Source: Desulfobacteraceae bacterium | GTDB lineage: Bacteria; Desulfobacterota; Desulfobacteria; Desulfobacterales; Desulfobacteraceae | DNA: 16,037 nucleotides | Assembly: GCA_003354055.1 (NCBI GenBank) | Contig: PIVQ01000091.1 | Span: 1 to 16,037, forward strand | Direction of reading: 5' to 3' | Shown here: piece after piece, positions 6,573 to 14,354 of the stretch | Layout: every line of letters starts with the position of its first letter | Position numbering within the stretch: the stretch's first letter is position 1 | Translations under genes and position numbers: made by a program | Notes under the pieces: model-generated | Databases searched by the model: none | The model's input: the letters and a program-made list of their open reading frames with translations, nothing else | What the model was told of the DNA's origin: nothing

Positions 6573-9500
6573 TTTTCTCCCCCTATGGATAACTCATTTT
6601 GTACCGCAGGAACCACCCCGTTATCAATGGCAGCGCGGACCTGGGCCATAAGTTGCGGCATTGTAAACCCATGGACCATAATTCCCTCTTTGGGGCAGGT
6701 GGCGGCACACAGACCACACCCAAGGCACAGAGCAGGGTCCGTTTCCACCCTGGCAGGCCGGTTTTGATCATTGGATTTTACCATTGAAAGGGCATGGAAC
6801 GGACAGACATCCACACACAGGGCACAGCCATCACAATTATCCGTTACAAAAGATTTTATGGCCTCCGACAGGATCTCTTCCTGGGAAAGAATGATCACCG
6901 CCCTATGGGCTGCAGCCCTTGCCTCTTCAATGGACTCATCAATGGGCTTGGGGTAATTGCATATCCCGGCCAGAAACAAGCCGGCCACAGACAGATCCAC
7001 GGGTTTGAGTTTCGGATGGACCCCATTGAAGAAGCCGTCTGAATTGACCGTAAACTTAAAACTATCGGCAAGGTGCCTGTTCTCCATTGAAACAACTCCG
7101 GAAGCCAGGGCCAGATAATCCGCTATTATCTTTACCGGGCGCCGGGAAACCGGGTCAAACGCTTCAACCACGATGTGGGCGACGCCCTTGGTTACAACCG
7201 GTTTTCTGTTTCTTGAATACCGGATAAAATTGATGCCCAGATCCCTTGCCTTTTTATAATGTTCCTCCCATTCACCATAGGTACGGATCTCCCTGTAAAG
7301 AATACAGACCTTAATATCCGGATTAATGGTCACCAGGCGGATGGCCGCCTTGACCGAATGGACGCAACAGATCCTGCTGCAGTAAGGCCGTTCGGGTTCT
7401 CTTGATCCGACGCATTGAATGAAGACCACGCTTTTTGCTTTTTTCACTTCAGCCGGATGGTAAAGGACCTTGGCATCAAATTCCATCTGGGTCATGACCC
7501 TGATGCTACGTCCATAAAGGTATTCTTCAGGCCGGGCTTCTCTGGCGCCGGTCGCCATAACCGCCGCCCCGAAACGGATTGCACGGGATTCGCCGGCCAC
7601 GTCAATACACCCTTTAAAGTTGCCCACAGATCCCGAGGCGGATTCCAGGGTTGTATTTTTATACACGGTGATATTGTCGTCCTGATAGACACTTGCAACC
7701 AGATCTTCAAGCATGGGCCCCACAGCCTCTCCCTTGAAACAGGTTTCAAGTTTTAGCGCATTTCCGCCAAGAGTCTCGCTTTTTTCAATCAACAGGGTCT
7801 TTATCCCCATTCGGGCAATGGTCAGGGCACTTATCATGCCCGCTGCACCTCCGCCCACAACCAGGGCGGCTTGAACCACTTTAATCCGTTCCTGTTCCAA
7901 AGGATAACTGTGCACCATTTTAGCCACGGCCATCCGGACCTGATCTTTTGCCTTTCTAGTGGCACTGACGGAATCCTGCTGGTGAACCCAGGAATTCTGA
8001 TTTCTTATATTGGCCATTTCCACCATAAATCCGTTGAGTTCGGCGCCCTTCAAAGTCTGCTGGAACATGTGTTCATGGGTTCTTGGTGTACAGGCGGCAA
8101 TAACGATACGATTCAGCTTGAACTCGTTTATTCTTTGGATAATGCTTTCCTGGGCATCGGCTGAGCAGGAAAAGAGATTATTCTCAACATAGTCCACATG
8201 GGGCAGTTTGGCTGCGTATGCCACAATCTGCTCAACATCAACGGTTCCGGCAATATTGACCCCGCAAGAACAAACAAAAACACCCACCGAGGGGTTTTCT
8301 CCCAAAATTTCCCGTTCCATAGGATATATTTTTTTCTTTGTCAGGGTTCCTCTTTGGTCAGCCAGCAGTTTTGATGCGGAGGCTGCTGCCGCAGTGGCCT
8401 GGACCACGGCCCTGGGTATGGCAATGGGTGATCGAAACGCACCGATAACGTATACCCCTTGCCGGCTGCTTTCCACGGGTTCAAAACAGGATGTCTTTGC
8501 AAAATGATGATGATCCAGCTCAATGTTAAATTGTTCGGAAAGTCTGCCCACATCTTCGGGGGCTTCAAAACCGATGGACAGAACAACCATGTCAAAGGAT
8601 TCTTCAATCACCTGCCCTTTTTCATCCACATACCGCATGCGAGCGCCTGTACCGTCTTTTCCAGGTTCAAGGGTATGGGGCATGGCCCTGACAAACCGGA
8701 CCCCTTCTTCTTTTGCTCTCTCAAAATACCTTTCCGATTCTTTCCCGTGGCTGCGCAAATCCATGAAAAATATGGAGCAGTCTAAAGTTCTGCCTTTGAT
8801 ATGCGCCAAAGCGCCCATACTCTGCTTCACGGCCGACATGCAGCAGATATTTGAACAATAAGAATGACCGCAGTTATTATAATTTCTTGAGCCGATGCAT
8901 TGAAGCCAGGCAATCTTGCCCGGTTCAACATTGTCAGAAGGGCGAAGCAGGGAGCCTGCATTGGGGCCGCTCACAGAAAGAAGCCGCTCAAATTCCAGGC
9001 TGGTGACCACATCTTTAAAACGGTAACCGTAAAAATCATACTTTGACGGATTGAAAGGTTTAAACCCGGGCGCCAGAATCACAGCCCCGACACTAATGGT
9101 AACAACCTCTTCAACCTGGTTGAAATTGACGGCACCGGTTGGGCAGAATTTCTGACAGGCCCCGCATTTTCCCATGGTAAAATAGATACAGGCATCCGCA
9201 TCAATGGCATATTTAAGCGGCACGGACTGGTCATACTTTATGTAAATGGCTTTTTTATTGCTGATGCCGAAATTAAACTCATCCTTGACATTGATAGGAC
9301 ATTTTTGCGCACAGATGCCACAGGTAATACACTTGTCCATGTCTACATACCGGGGGCGTTTTTTGACCTGGATATCGAAATGTCCGGCACTCCCCGCAAC
9401 TTTTTCCACCTCGGCCAGGGTAATCAGTTCAATATTCAGATGGCGGTTGCACTCCACAAGCTTTGGCAAAAGGATACATGAGGCGCAGTCGTCTGTGGGA

Positions 9501-10006
9501 AATGTCCTGTCCAGCTGAGCCATGGTTCCGCCGATACCGGCCGTTTTCTCAATCAGATAAACGTAATATCCGGATTCGGCCAGGTCCAGAGCAGCCTGGA
9601 TACCTGCAATGCCTCCCCCCACCACCATTACCGACCCGATCAGCTTATCGGTTCCGGGAATCTTCTCATGATTTTCATTCTTTTTTCCGGCACTTGGCGG
9701 TTTTACGGAAAGATTTCCTCTGGAATTGTCCCCTGTTTTTTCCGCACTTAAGCGATCCTGTTTTTTGTCTTCAGAACCCGGCAGATCGGATTGGGTTTTC
9801 AGGGAAGGGTCAGAAAGAACACGCTCTATGGCCTCTTTGGCTATATGTTCCTTCTCGCAAAAATTGATAAACGCAGCTTTTGAAATAGTATACCGTTTTG
9901 CCGCTGCCGGGGATGCTGAAAGTTTTCCTTTCTTGATCCAGTTGGTCACCGTGTTTCGATGCACCCCAACGTGCCTGGCTAAAACACTTACTTTAAATGT
10001 CAGCAT
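6569..10006 (-). CDS. hdrA: HTH-fused tandem HdrA-like electron-bifurcating flavoprotein
   Basis: This 1145-residue protein has an unusual layout. Residues 1-65 are an excisionase/MerR-like helix-turn-helix (GVHRNTVTNWIKKGKL). A hydrophilic linker covers about 66-122. A first FAD domain (VVGGGIAGIQAALDLAESG, from about 125) includes TFPTDDCASCI, two inserted Fe-S motifs (CITCGICAQKC at 226-236, CGACQKFCP at 281-289) and a CCM cysteine cluster near 385. A standard HdrA N-terminal domain follows from about 574 (GVFVCSCGVNIAG, ACTPRTHEHMFQ). A second FAD domain (VVGGGAAGMISAL, about 716) lacks the inserted ferredoxin but keeps CVGSRE and YCSRICC. The C-terminus is a two-cluster ferredoxin (CDGCALCVDVC, CLGCGLCAATC). 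HdrA bifurcates hydrogenase electrons between ferredoxin and a disulfide-type acceptor. ATG 10006 has AGGAG five bases upstream and overlaps the protease gene by seven bases, so the HTH is very likely translated. Confidence 0.92.
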   Translation of the reverse strand: MLTFKVSVLARHVGVHRNTVTNWIKKGKLSASPAAAKRYTISKAAFINFCEKEHIAKEAIERVLSDPSLKTQSDLPGSEDKKQDRLSAEKTGDNSRGNLSVKPPSAGKKNENHEKIPGTDKLIGSVMVVGGGIAGIQAALDLAESGYYVYLIEKTAGIGGTMAQLDRTFPTDDCASCILLPKLVECNRHLNIELITLAEVEKVAGSAGHFDIQVKKRPRYVDMDKCITCGICAQKCPINVKDEFNFGISNKKAIYIKYDQSVPLKYAIDADACIYFTMGKCGACQKFCPTGAVNFNQVEEVVTISVGAVILAPGFKPFNPSKYDFYGYRFKDVVTSLEFERLLSVSGPNAGSLLRPSDNVEPGKIAWLQCIGSRNYNNCGHSYCSNICCMSAVKQSMGALAHIKGRTLDCSIFFMDLRSHGKESERYFERAKEEGVRFVRAMPHTLEPGKDGTGARMRYVDEKGQVIEESFDMVVLSIGFEAPEDVGRLSEQFNIELDHHHFAKTSCFEPVESSRQGVYVIGAFRSPIAIPRAVVQATAAAASASKLLADQRGTLTKKKIYPMEREILGENPSVGVFVCSCGVNIAGTVDVEQIVAYAAKLPHVDYVENNLFSCSADAQESIIQRINEFKLNRIVIAACTPRTHEHMFQQTLKGAELNGFMVEMANIRNQNSWVHQQDSVSATRKAKDQVRMAVAKMVHSYPLEQERIKVVQAALVVGGGAAGMISALTIARMGIKTLLIEKSETLGGNALKLETCFKGEAVGPMLEDLVASVYQDDNITVYKNTTLESASGSVGNFKGCIDVAGESRAIRFGAAVMATGAREARPEEYLYGRSIRVMTQMEFDAKVLYHPAEVKKAKSVVFIQCVGSREPERPYCSRICCVHSVKAAIRLVTINPDIKVCILYREIRTYGEWEEHYKKARDLGINFIRYSRNRKPVVTKGVAHIVVEAFDPVSRRPVKIIADYLALASGVVSMENRHLADSFKFTVNSDGFFNGVHPKLKPVDLSVAGLFLAGICNYPKPIDESIEEARAAAHRAVIILSQEEILSEAIKSFVTDNCDGCALCVDVCPFHALSMVKSNDQNRPARVETDPALCLGCGLCAATCPKEGIMVHGFTMPQLMAQVRAAIDNGVVPAVQNELSIGGEK

Positions 10007-10521
10007 GGCATCTCCTGCGGCAGGATGGTGCCCATATTTTCAATCTGCTGTGCAACCTTCCGGCACATTTTAGGGACCGCAGCGTTGACTTGCCGGCTTA
10101 GTCCAGGCTTTATGCGATCGGGAATACTCTTGATCTGAACGGCATAGAAAAAGACTAACATCGGGGAGGTTTGGGCAATCTCTTTGAGCATATTGGTGCT
10201 GGGAAACTGGTGGATCGAATAATCGGCAATTTTATTTTCCGGAACCTTATCAAGCTCTATTTCAAAAATTTCTCCGGCCAGTTTTTCCTTTTGCTCCACT
10301 GCATCAATTATAATCAGGGCATCGGGTTTTTCCCGTGACAGCAGCAAATCAAAAAGAAGGTCCCGGACAGATGTCCCTGCATCCAAAAAGCCGACATCTT
10401 CGGTCTGCGGGTGGGTTTTCGTGATATATTCGATCACGGCAGGACCAAAACCGTCATCACCCATCAACGGGTTGCCGCATCCGAAAACCAGTATTTTTTT
10501 TTGTAACAACGCCTGATACAT
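10000..10521 (-). CDS. NiFe hydrogenase maturation protease (HycI/HyaD/FrhD-type)
   Basis: This endopeptidase cleaves the C-terminal propeptide of the hydrogenase large subunit after nickel insertion. From ATG 10521 the protein has 173 residues. The family signature is GCGNPLMGDDGFGP (residues 14-27), whose second Asp is in the metal-ligand position. LDAGTS, LIIIDAVE and a conserved histidine in YSIHQFPS follow. It is the first gene of the operon, and its substrate should be MvhA of the same operon, cleaved after His456. A TTG two codons upstream (10527) could also start translation; no strong ribosome site is visible for either. It overlaps hdrA by seven bases. Confidence 0.9.
   Translation of the reverse strand: MYQALLQKKILVFGCGNPLMGDDGFGPAVIEYITKTHPQTEDVGFLDAGTSVRDLLFDLLLSREKPDALIIIDAVEQKEKLAGEIFEIELDKVPENKIADYSIHQFPSTNMLKEIAQTSPMLVFFYAVQIKSIPDRIKPGLSRQVNAAVPKMCRKVAQQIENMGTILPQEMPC
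10012..10016 (-). promoter_or_regulatory. ribosome binding site fixing the hdrA start
   Basis: AGGAG on the - strand lies five bases before ATG 10006. It sits within the 3' end of the protease gene. It shows that translation begins upstream of the helix-turn-helix domain and not at the first FAD domain. Confidence 0.7.
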
Positions 10522-10559
10522 ATTCAATGCCGCTTATTCACCGATGAGACAGCCATTGT

Positions 10560-10601
10560 GCAAAGAACGGTCCCATACATCTTTTAATTTTCATTCTTTG
10601 C
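10560..10601 (-). repeat. 8-bp inverted repeat in the operon leader
   Basis: gcaaagaa (10560-10567) and ttctttgc (10594-10601) are exact reverse complements separated by 26 bases. They lie between the candidate promoter and the protease start, so they could form a leader hairpin. No T-tract follows, so this is not an intrinsic terminator. Confidence 0.35.
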
Positions 10602-10648
10602 TAAATATTTCAGGCAATTGCACTCAATTCCCAAGCAAAAATTATAGT

Positions 10649-10678
10649 ATAGTACAATAGTTAAATTACTTTCGTCAA
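10649..10678 (-). promoter_or_regulatory. candidate promoter of the hydrogenase-Hdr operon
   Basis: On the - strand, TTGACG (10678-10673) is followed after 18 bases by TACTAT (10654-10649), with a TATAAT a few bases further on (10646-10641). This would give a leader of roughly 120 bases before the protease start. It is the best sigma70-like match in the gap. Confidence 0.45.
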
Positions 10679-10738
10679 CCAACTTGTCCCCACCCGGTCC
10701 GGATGGGATATCCGATTTGATCGACATACGAAACAACA

Positions 10739-11455
10739 CTATTGGGGTTGTGTATTATATTCAATGATAAATCCATATGCATTTCCGGGAAAGGGGCTGT
10801 TATATGTGCCAAATTTATGTGGAAAATCGCCCCAATAACTCACGGGTTCATTAACTTCACCATACGCAGCAACATTTTGATTACCAGTTGCATCGTTGGG
10901 TTGATAATTGGGCCTTGGATCCCTGTCTTCTTTTACACCATCTTTGCACCAATTGGTGTATGTCCAATTTTCGCCAGTGACCCATTTCCATCCTCCCCCA
11001 GGCTCTTTCGATCCCGCAGGTTGAAATGCACCAATAAACGGTCCGCTCATAACATAATTGTGCGAAGCATCCCATTTGAACCAAAATTTCTTTTCTTTGA
11101 TGAGGTTAAATACAAATTCATTTTCCTTATCTGAATGCAATGTTACAAGATACCCACCAGCCTGCTCGGCAAGGGCCTTTGCCTGTACCCAATTTATCCC
11201 TCCTTCGGGGAAATATACAACTTCATACCAATGTGTTTCACCACTTGGCAGTTTTAAAGAAACGGATTTACTACGAACAATTGAAACAGGACCATTTTCA
11301 AAGGTGTATAATTGCGATCCCCCGGACTTTTCATTACCGTTGATGTCAAGCGCCGGGCGTGGGCCTTTAGGACCTCTGGGCTCAAGATAAGACTTACTTT
11401 GCACACAGCCATTCAAAACAAATAAAAATAGTAAGAGAACCATTTTGATTTTCAT
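10739..11455 (-). CDS. lipoprotein with C-type lectin-like domain
   Basis: The product has 238 residues. Residues 1-17 form a lipoprotein signal peptide with lipobox L-N-G-C (Cys17). A short Pro/Gly-rich segment (EPRGPKGPRP) follows. From about residue 75 there is a C-type lectin-like fold: INWVQAKALAEQAGGYLVTL, IGAFQ, GGWKWVTGENWTYTNW, QPND, a WGD motif and YGFIIEY at the end. Such domains bind carbohydrate or protein ligands at the cell surface; the ligand here is not predictable. The ATG at 11455 has AAGGAA six bases upstream. The neighbouring genes do not suggest a shared pathway, and it probably has its own transcript, although I found no clear promoter. Confidence 0.83.
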   Translation of the reverse strand: MKIKMVLLLFLFVLNGCVQSKSYLEPRGPKGPRPALDINGNEKSGGSQLYTFENGPVSIVRSKSVSLKLPSGETHWYEVVYFPEGGINWVQAKALAEQAGGYLVTLHSDKENEFVFNLIKEKKFWFKWDASHNYVMSGPFIGAFQPAGSKEPGGGWKWVTGENWTYTNWCKDGVKEDRDPRPNYQPNDATGNQNVAAYGEVNEPVSYWGDFPHKFGTYNSPFPGNAYGFIIEYNTQPQ

Positions 11456-11642
11456 TTGAGATTCCTTTTTTTAATAGAGTAAAAACAATTCTACGCCTAA
11501 CCCTCTAATATCTGCGGATCGCACCGTCAGCATGTTACCGGTTGGTTCTTTATTTTAAAGCAAACAGGCACTACCCCCTACCTTTTTATCAGAGAAAATC
11601 ATTTTTTCAAACAAAAGGAATGTGTTATTTTCACATGATGGC

Positions 11643-12020
11643 TTAAGCGGTGGGAGCCTTCATGCACAGCAAAGATCCGAAACCCAATGCCAATAAAAAA
11701 TAGAGTATAACTGTGGACCAGCCAAGAACGTTTGCGCCGGCAAATTGCCCTCGGATGGCTATTGCACAACTGATCCCGTATGTAATAAAAAGGGATAGTG
11801 CAAATGTTTTTTGGATTGCAAATTCCCTGATATTTCTTGCAAACCAGGACAACAGACCCAAACCAATAAGAGCTGTTCCCCAAAGTTGATATATAATCAA
11901 CCCCATTGGAATTAATGTAATACCATAATTGGAAAGAAGTTGTGCCGGTGCCAATACACAGGCTCCCCCTGTAAGAAAAGCAATGACAGAATTTGTGATT
12001 AGTAAGGTTTTGAATTTCAT
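11643..12020 (-). CDS. small four-helix inner-membrane protein, unknown function
   Basis: The protein has 125 residues and four predicted membrane segments, at about 5-25, 38-60, 71-89 and 97-118. Short charged loops (RNIREFAIQK) separate the second and third. I do not recognise a family with confidence. The start ATG at 12020 has AAGGAG eight bases upstream, supporting a real gene. It lies 105 bases downstream of the AraC-type regulator gene on the same strand, so the two may be linked in regulation. Confidence 0.7.
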   Translation of the reverse strand: MKFKTLLITNSVIAFLTGGACVLAPAQLLSNYGITLIPMGLIIYQLWGTALIGLGLLSWFARNIREFAIQKTFALSLFITYGISCAIAIRGQFAGANVLGWSTVILYFLLALGFGSLLCMKAPTA

Positions 12021-12125
12021 AACGCTATCTCCTTATCGAAAAGTGACAGTTCCTGTTTCTGATTAATGCCAGAATGCCAGGATAACATCATTATTCGCAT
12101 AGAGATCGCTTCAATCGGCCAAATT

Positions 12126-12998
12126 TTAGACCGATTCAGTCATTTCTTTTCTTAATTGAGATGGTGCAATATCAAACCGATGACGAAACCTTTCTGTAAA
12201 CCTCGAAAAGGAGGTATACCCGCAATTTTCTGCAATCCTTGATATGGGTAATTTTGTAAATTGAACCTCAGATAAAGCCAGACCCATCCGGACATCCTCA
12301 ATAATGGTTCGAAAATTTGATTTTTCTTTTCTAAGATGCCGCCTGAGAACACTTTCACTGACACCAAATATAGAGCAAACATCTTTAACAAACCAATTTT
12401 TCGAAGGATTAGAGAGAAGCAGGGAATATACCCGTTCGCTCCATTTGGGACTCATGGACAACAACATATGGGATGCATTGGTACATTTAACTAAACACAA
12501 CAAAATCTCCATGAGCCTGTGCTCTATTAATTCTTCGGGAAGTTCAGGCCGGCCCGATATTTCAAGAAAATGCCATATGGCCGAATCAAGCAATTTATTC
12601 CCCTTGAAAGATATTGAAGCATTATCTGCAATGATTGAATCATCAATTTGATATAAACGGCGGAATCGTTCGATTAAGCAGCTATCAAAATACAGGTAAA
12701 GCGCTAAAAAAAATTTTCCGGATTCATCAGGCTTATTAACCACGTTGAACTTTGATGGCGCTGGAATGGCAAAATAATCACCAGCGGGACATTGAACTTC
12801 ATTATTGCCGGGAAAAATGCTTTTACTGCCGGATAAAACTAAAATCAGGCTGGGATATAAAAACGGCACCTTGACAATTCTCTGTCGATACCAGCAGTTT
12901 ACAGCACCAAACCTCGATATTGGATGTCTGGCCTGATTAGTTGTTTGTTTCAACACAAAGTCTTTAATTTTATTTAAATTTGGCCGTTTTTCCTTCAT
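12126..12998 (-). CDS. AraC-family transcriptional regulator
   Basis: The chosen start is ATG 12998, giving 290 residues; a GTG at 13010 would add four but has no ribosome site, while GGGA precedes the ATG. The N-terminal half has the look of an AraC effector/cupin domain (LVLSGSKSIFPGNNEV, CPAGDYFAIPAPSKF). The last 100 residues form the double helix-turn-helix: VKDVCSIFGVSESVLRRHLRK and ISRIAENCGYTSFSRFTERFRHRF. It probably controls nearby genes, either the membrane protein downstream or itself, since an unusual repeat region lies just upstream. The effector is unknown. Confidence 0.88.
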   Translation of the reverse strand: MKEKRPNLNKIKDFVLKQTTNQARHPISRFGAVNCWYRQRIVKVPFLYPSLILVLSGSKSIFPGNNEVQCPAGDYFAIPAPSKFNVVNKPDESGKFFLALYLYFDSCLIERFRRLYQIDDSIIADNASISFKGNKLLDSAIWHFLEISGRPELPEELIEHRLMEILLCLVKCTNASHMLLSMSPKWSERVYSLLLSNPSKNWFVKDVCSIFGVSESVLRRHLRKEKSNFRTIIEDVRMGLALSEVQFTKLPISRIAENCGYTSFSRFTERFRHRFDIAPSQLRKEMTESV

Positions 12999-13090
12999 TT
13001 TTAATCCCACAATTACATTTGTACTCTTGAATGGTTTGGTTTTTATAAATTTTTATTCTTTTATTTAATCACAACGTTAGGAATCGTTAC

Positions 13091-13188
13091 AAAATAACTT
13101 GATCTAAATTATTTCCAAAAACCCTTAAATGGGTATTTTTATAAAAACCCCTACTGGGTATTTTGAAAACAAAAGATCAAGTAATTTT
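13091..13188. repeat. nested inverted repeat upstream of the AraC-type regulator gene
   Basis: aaaataacttgatct (13091-13105) and agatcaagtaatttt (13174-13188) form a 15-base inverted repeat with one mismatch. They enclose two tandem hairpin units (13117-13140 and 13143-13164). The region lies between the 3' end of the M20 gene and the 5' side of the AraC-type gene, so it may combine transcription termination with an operator. Confidence 0.6.
13117..13164 (-). terminator. two tandem AAAAACCC-loop-GGGTATTTT hairpins
   Basis: Two copies of the pattern aaaaaccc-N(5-6)-gggtatttt lie at 13117-13140 and 13143-13164, about 26 bases apart. Each makes a short CCC/GGG stem flanked by A and T tracts that pair further with one mismatch. 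On the - strand each is followed by T-runs, so together they could terminate the transporter-amidohydrolase transcript. They could equally be paired regulator sites. Confidence 0.5.
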
Positions 13189-13199
13189 GGAGCCGATCC

Positions 13200-14345
13200 T
13201 TATCTGTTAAATATGATGTCGGCCAGGCTTTGATAGAATTTTACGCCAAAGGGGATAACCTTGTCATTAAAATCGTATTCTGAATTATGCACCGGTGCCG
13301 AGTCCCCGTTTCCAATGAATAAAAATGCGCCGGGAACTTTCTCAAGCATAAAAGAGAAATCCTCGCTTCCCATCCATGGATTTTTGACCAGTTCAATGCT
13401 GTCAGGCCCAAAGGCATTTATTGCCGCTTCCCTGGCAATTTTAAGTACTTTAGAATTGTTCACGGCAACCGGATATCCTGTTTGCCAGTCAAATTCGACT
13501 GATCCGCCAAATCCCCTGGCAATGGAAGATGCAAGTTCCTCAATCCTATTGATCATGAGAGTGCGGGTAAAAGGATCAGTCGCCCTCAGGCTTATTTCAA
13601 GACGTGCACGGTCCGGAATGATGTTGCTGGCTGAACCGCTGTGGAATGATCCCACGGTTACGACCCCCGGTTCGGTTTGATTGATATTCCGGGACACCAC
13701 GGTCTGGAGGGCCGTGACTATTTGAGATCCGATCACAATAGGATCTATTGTCTTTTCAGGCTGCGCCCCGTGTCCGCCCTTCCCTATAACCTCGATCCCG
13801 GCCACATCTATGGAGGCCATAATGGCCCCGTCCCGGCTGGCCAATTGCCCCACTGGAATGCCTGGCATATTATGAAGGGCAAATACAGAGTCACAGGGAA
13901 ACCGATCAAAGAGGCCATCTTCAATCATCAATCTGGCACCGCCGAAATTTTCTTCGGCAGGCTGAAAAATAAAATGTACATTCCCATTAAACCCCGGATC
14001 ACTGGCCATGGCATGGGCAGCCCCCAGGAGCATTGCCATATGCCCGTCATGGCCGCATGCATGCATGCAGCCCTCATGACGGCTCCTGTAATCATGTTGA
14101 GCCGATTCAACTATGGGTAAGGCGTCCATATCCGCTCTCAGGCCTATGGTATGGTCTTTTTGCCCCCGCCTGAGACTGGCCACAACTCCGGTGCCGCCAA
14201 TATTGGCGGCCACATCCAGCCCCCAGCTGCTGAGCATATTGGATATGAATTGCGCAGTCGTAAATTCCTTGAGCCCTATCTCGGGATGGGCATGGAGGTG
14301 CCGACGGATTGATACCAGGTCAACGGATTCCTTGGAAGCTTCCAT
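13200..14345 (-). CDS. M20-family amidohydrolase (N-acyl-amino-acid/hippurate hydrolase type)
   Basis: This is a complete 381-residue metal-dependent amidohydrolase of the M20D type, which hydrolyses N-acyl or conjugated amino acids. The metal ligands are visible: HACGHDGH (C97, H99), PAEEN (E131, E132), H158 in FALHNMP and H353 in APVHNSEYDF. The dimerisation domain starts near 180 (VIGKGGHGAQPEKTIDP). There is no signal peptide, so it acts in the cytoplasm. AAAGG lies about seven bases before ATG 14345, and the gene starts nine bases after the ABC ATPase stop. The operon context suggests that an imported amino-acid conjugate is its substrate. Confidence 0.9.
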   Translation of the reverse strand: MEASKESVDLVSIRRHLHAHPEIGLKEFTTAQFISNMLSSWGLDVAANIGGTGVVASLRRGQKDHTIGLRADMDALPIVESAQHDYRSRHEGCMHACGHDGHMAMLLGAAHAMASDPGFNGNVHFIFQPAEENFGGARLMIEDGLFDRFPCDSVFALHNMPGIPVGQLASRDGAIMASIDVAGIEVIGKGGHGAQPEKTIDPIVIGSQIVTALQTVVSRNINQTEPGVVTVGSFHSGSASNIIPDRARLEISLRATDPFTRTLMINRIEELASSIARGFGGSVEFDWQTGYPVAVNNSKVLKIAREAAINAFGPDSIELVKNPWMGSEDFSFMLEKVPGAFLFIGNGDSAPVHNSEYDFNDKVIPFGVKFYQSLADIIFNR

Positions 14346-14354
14346 AAACAGCCT

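Noticed and set aside
9463..9867. 134-residue + strand frame opposite the hdrA N-terminal region
   Set aside because: It is a shadow of the hdrA coding sequence without independent support.
10522..10527. TTG start for the maturation protease
   Set aside because: It adds only two codons and has no better ribosome site than ATG 10521.
10690..10716. Hairpin cggat/atccg after the lectin-like lipoprotein gene
   Set aside because: The stem is only five pairs and no T-run follows on the transcribed strand.
12108..12135. Hairpin aatcgg/ccgatt at the end of the AraC-type gene
   Set aside because: The stem is six pairs with a large loop and no T-tract, too weak to call a terminator.
13677..14120. 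147-residue + strand frame opposite the amidohydrolase gene
   Set aside because: It is antisense to a well-supported gene and has no recognisable domain.
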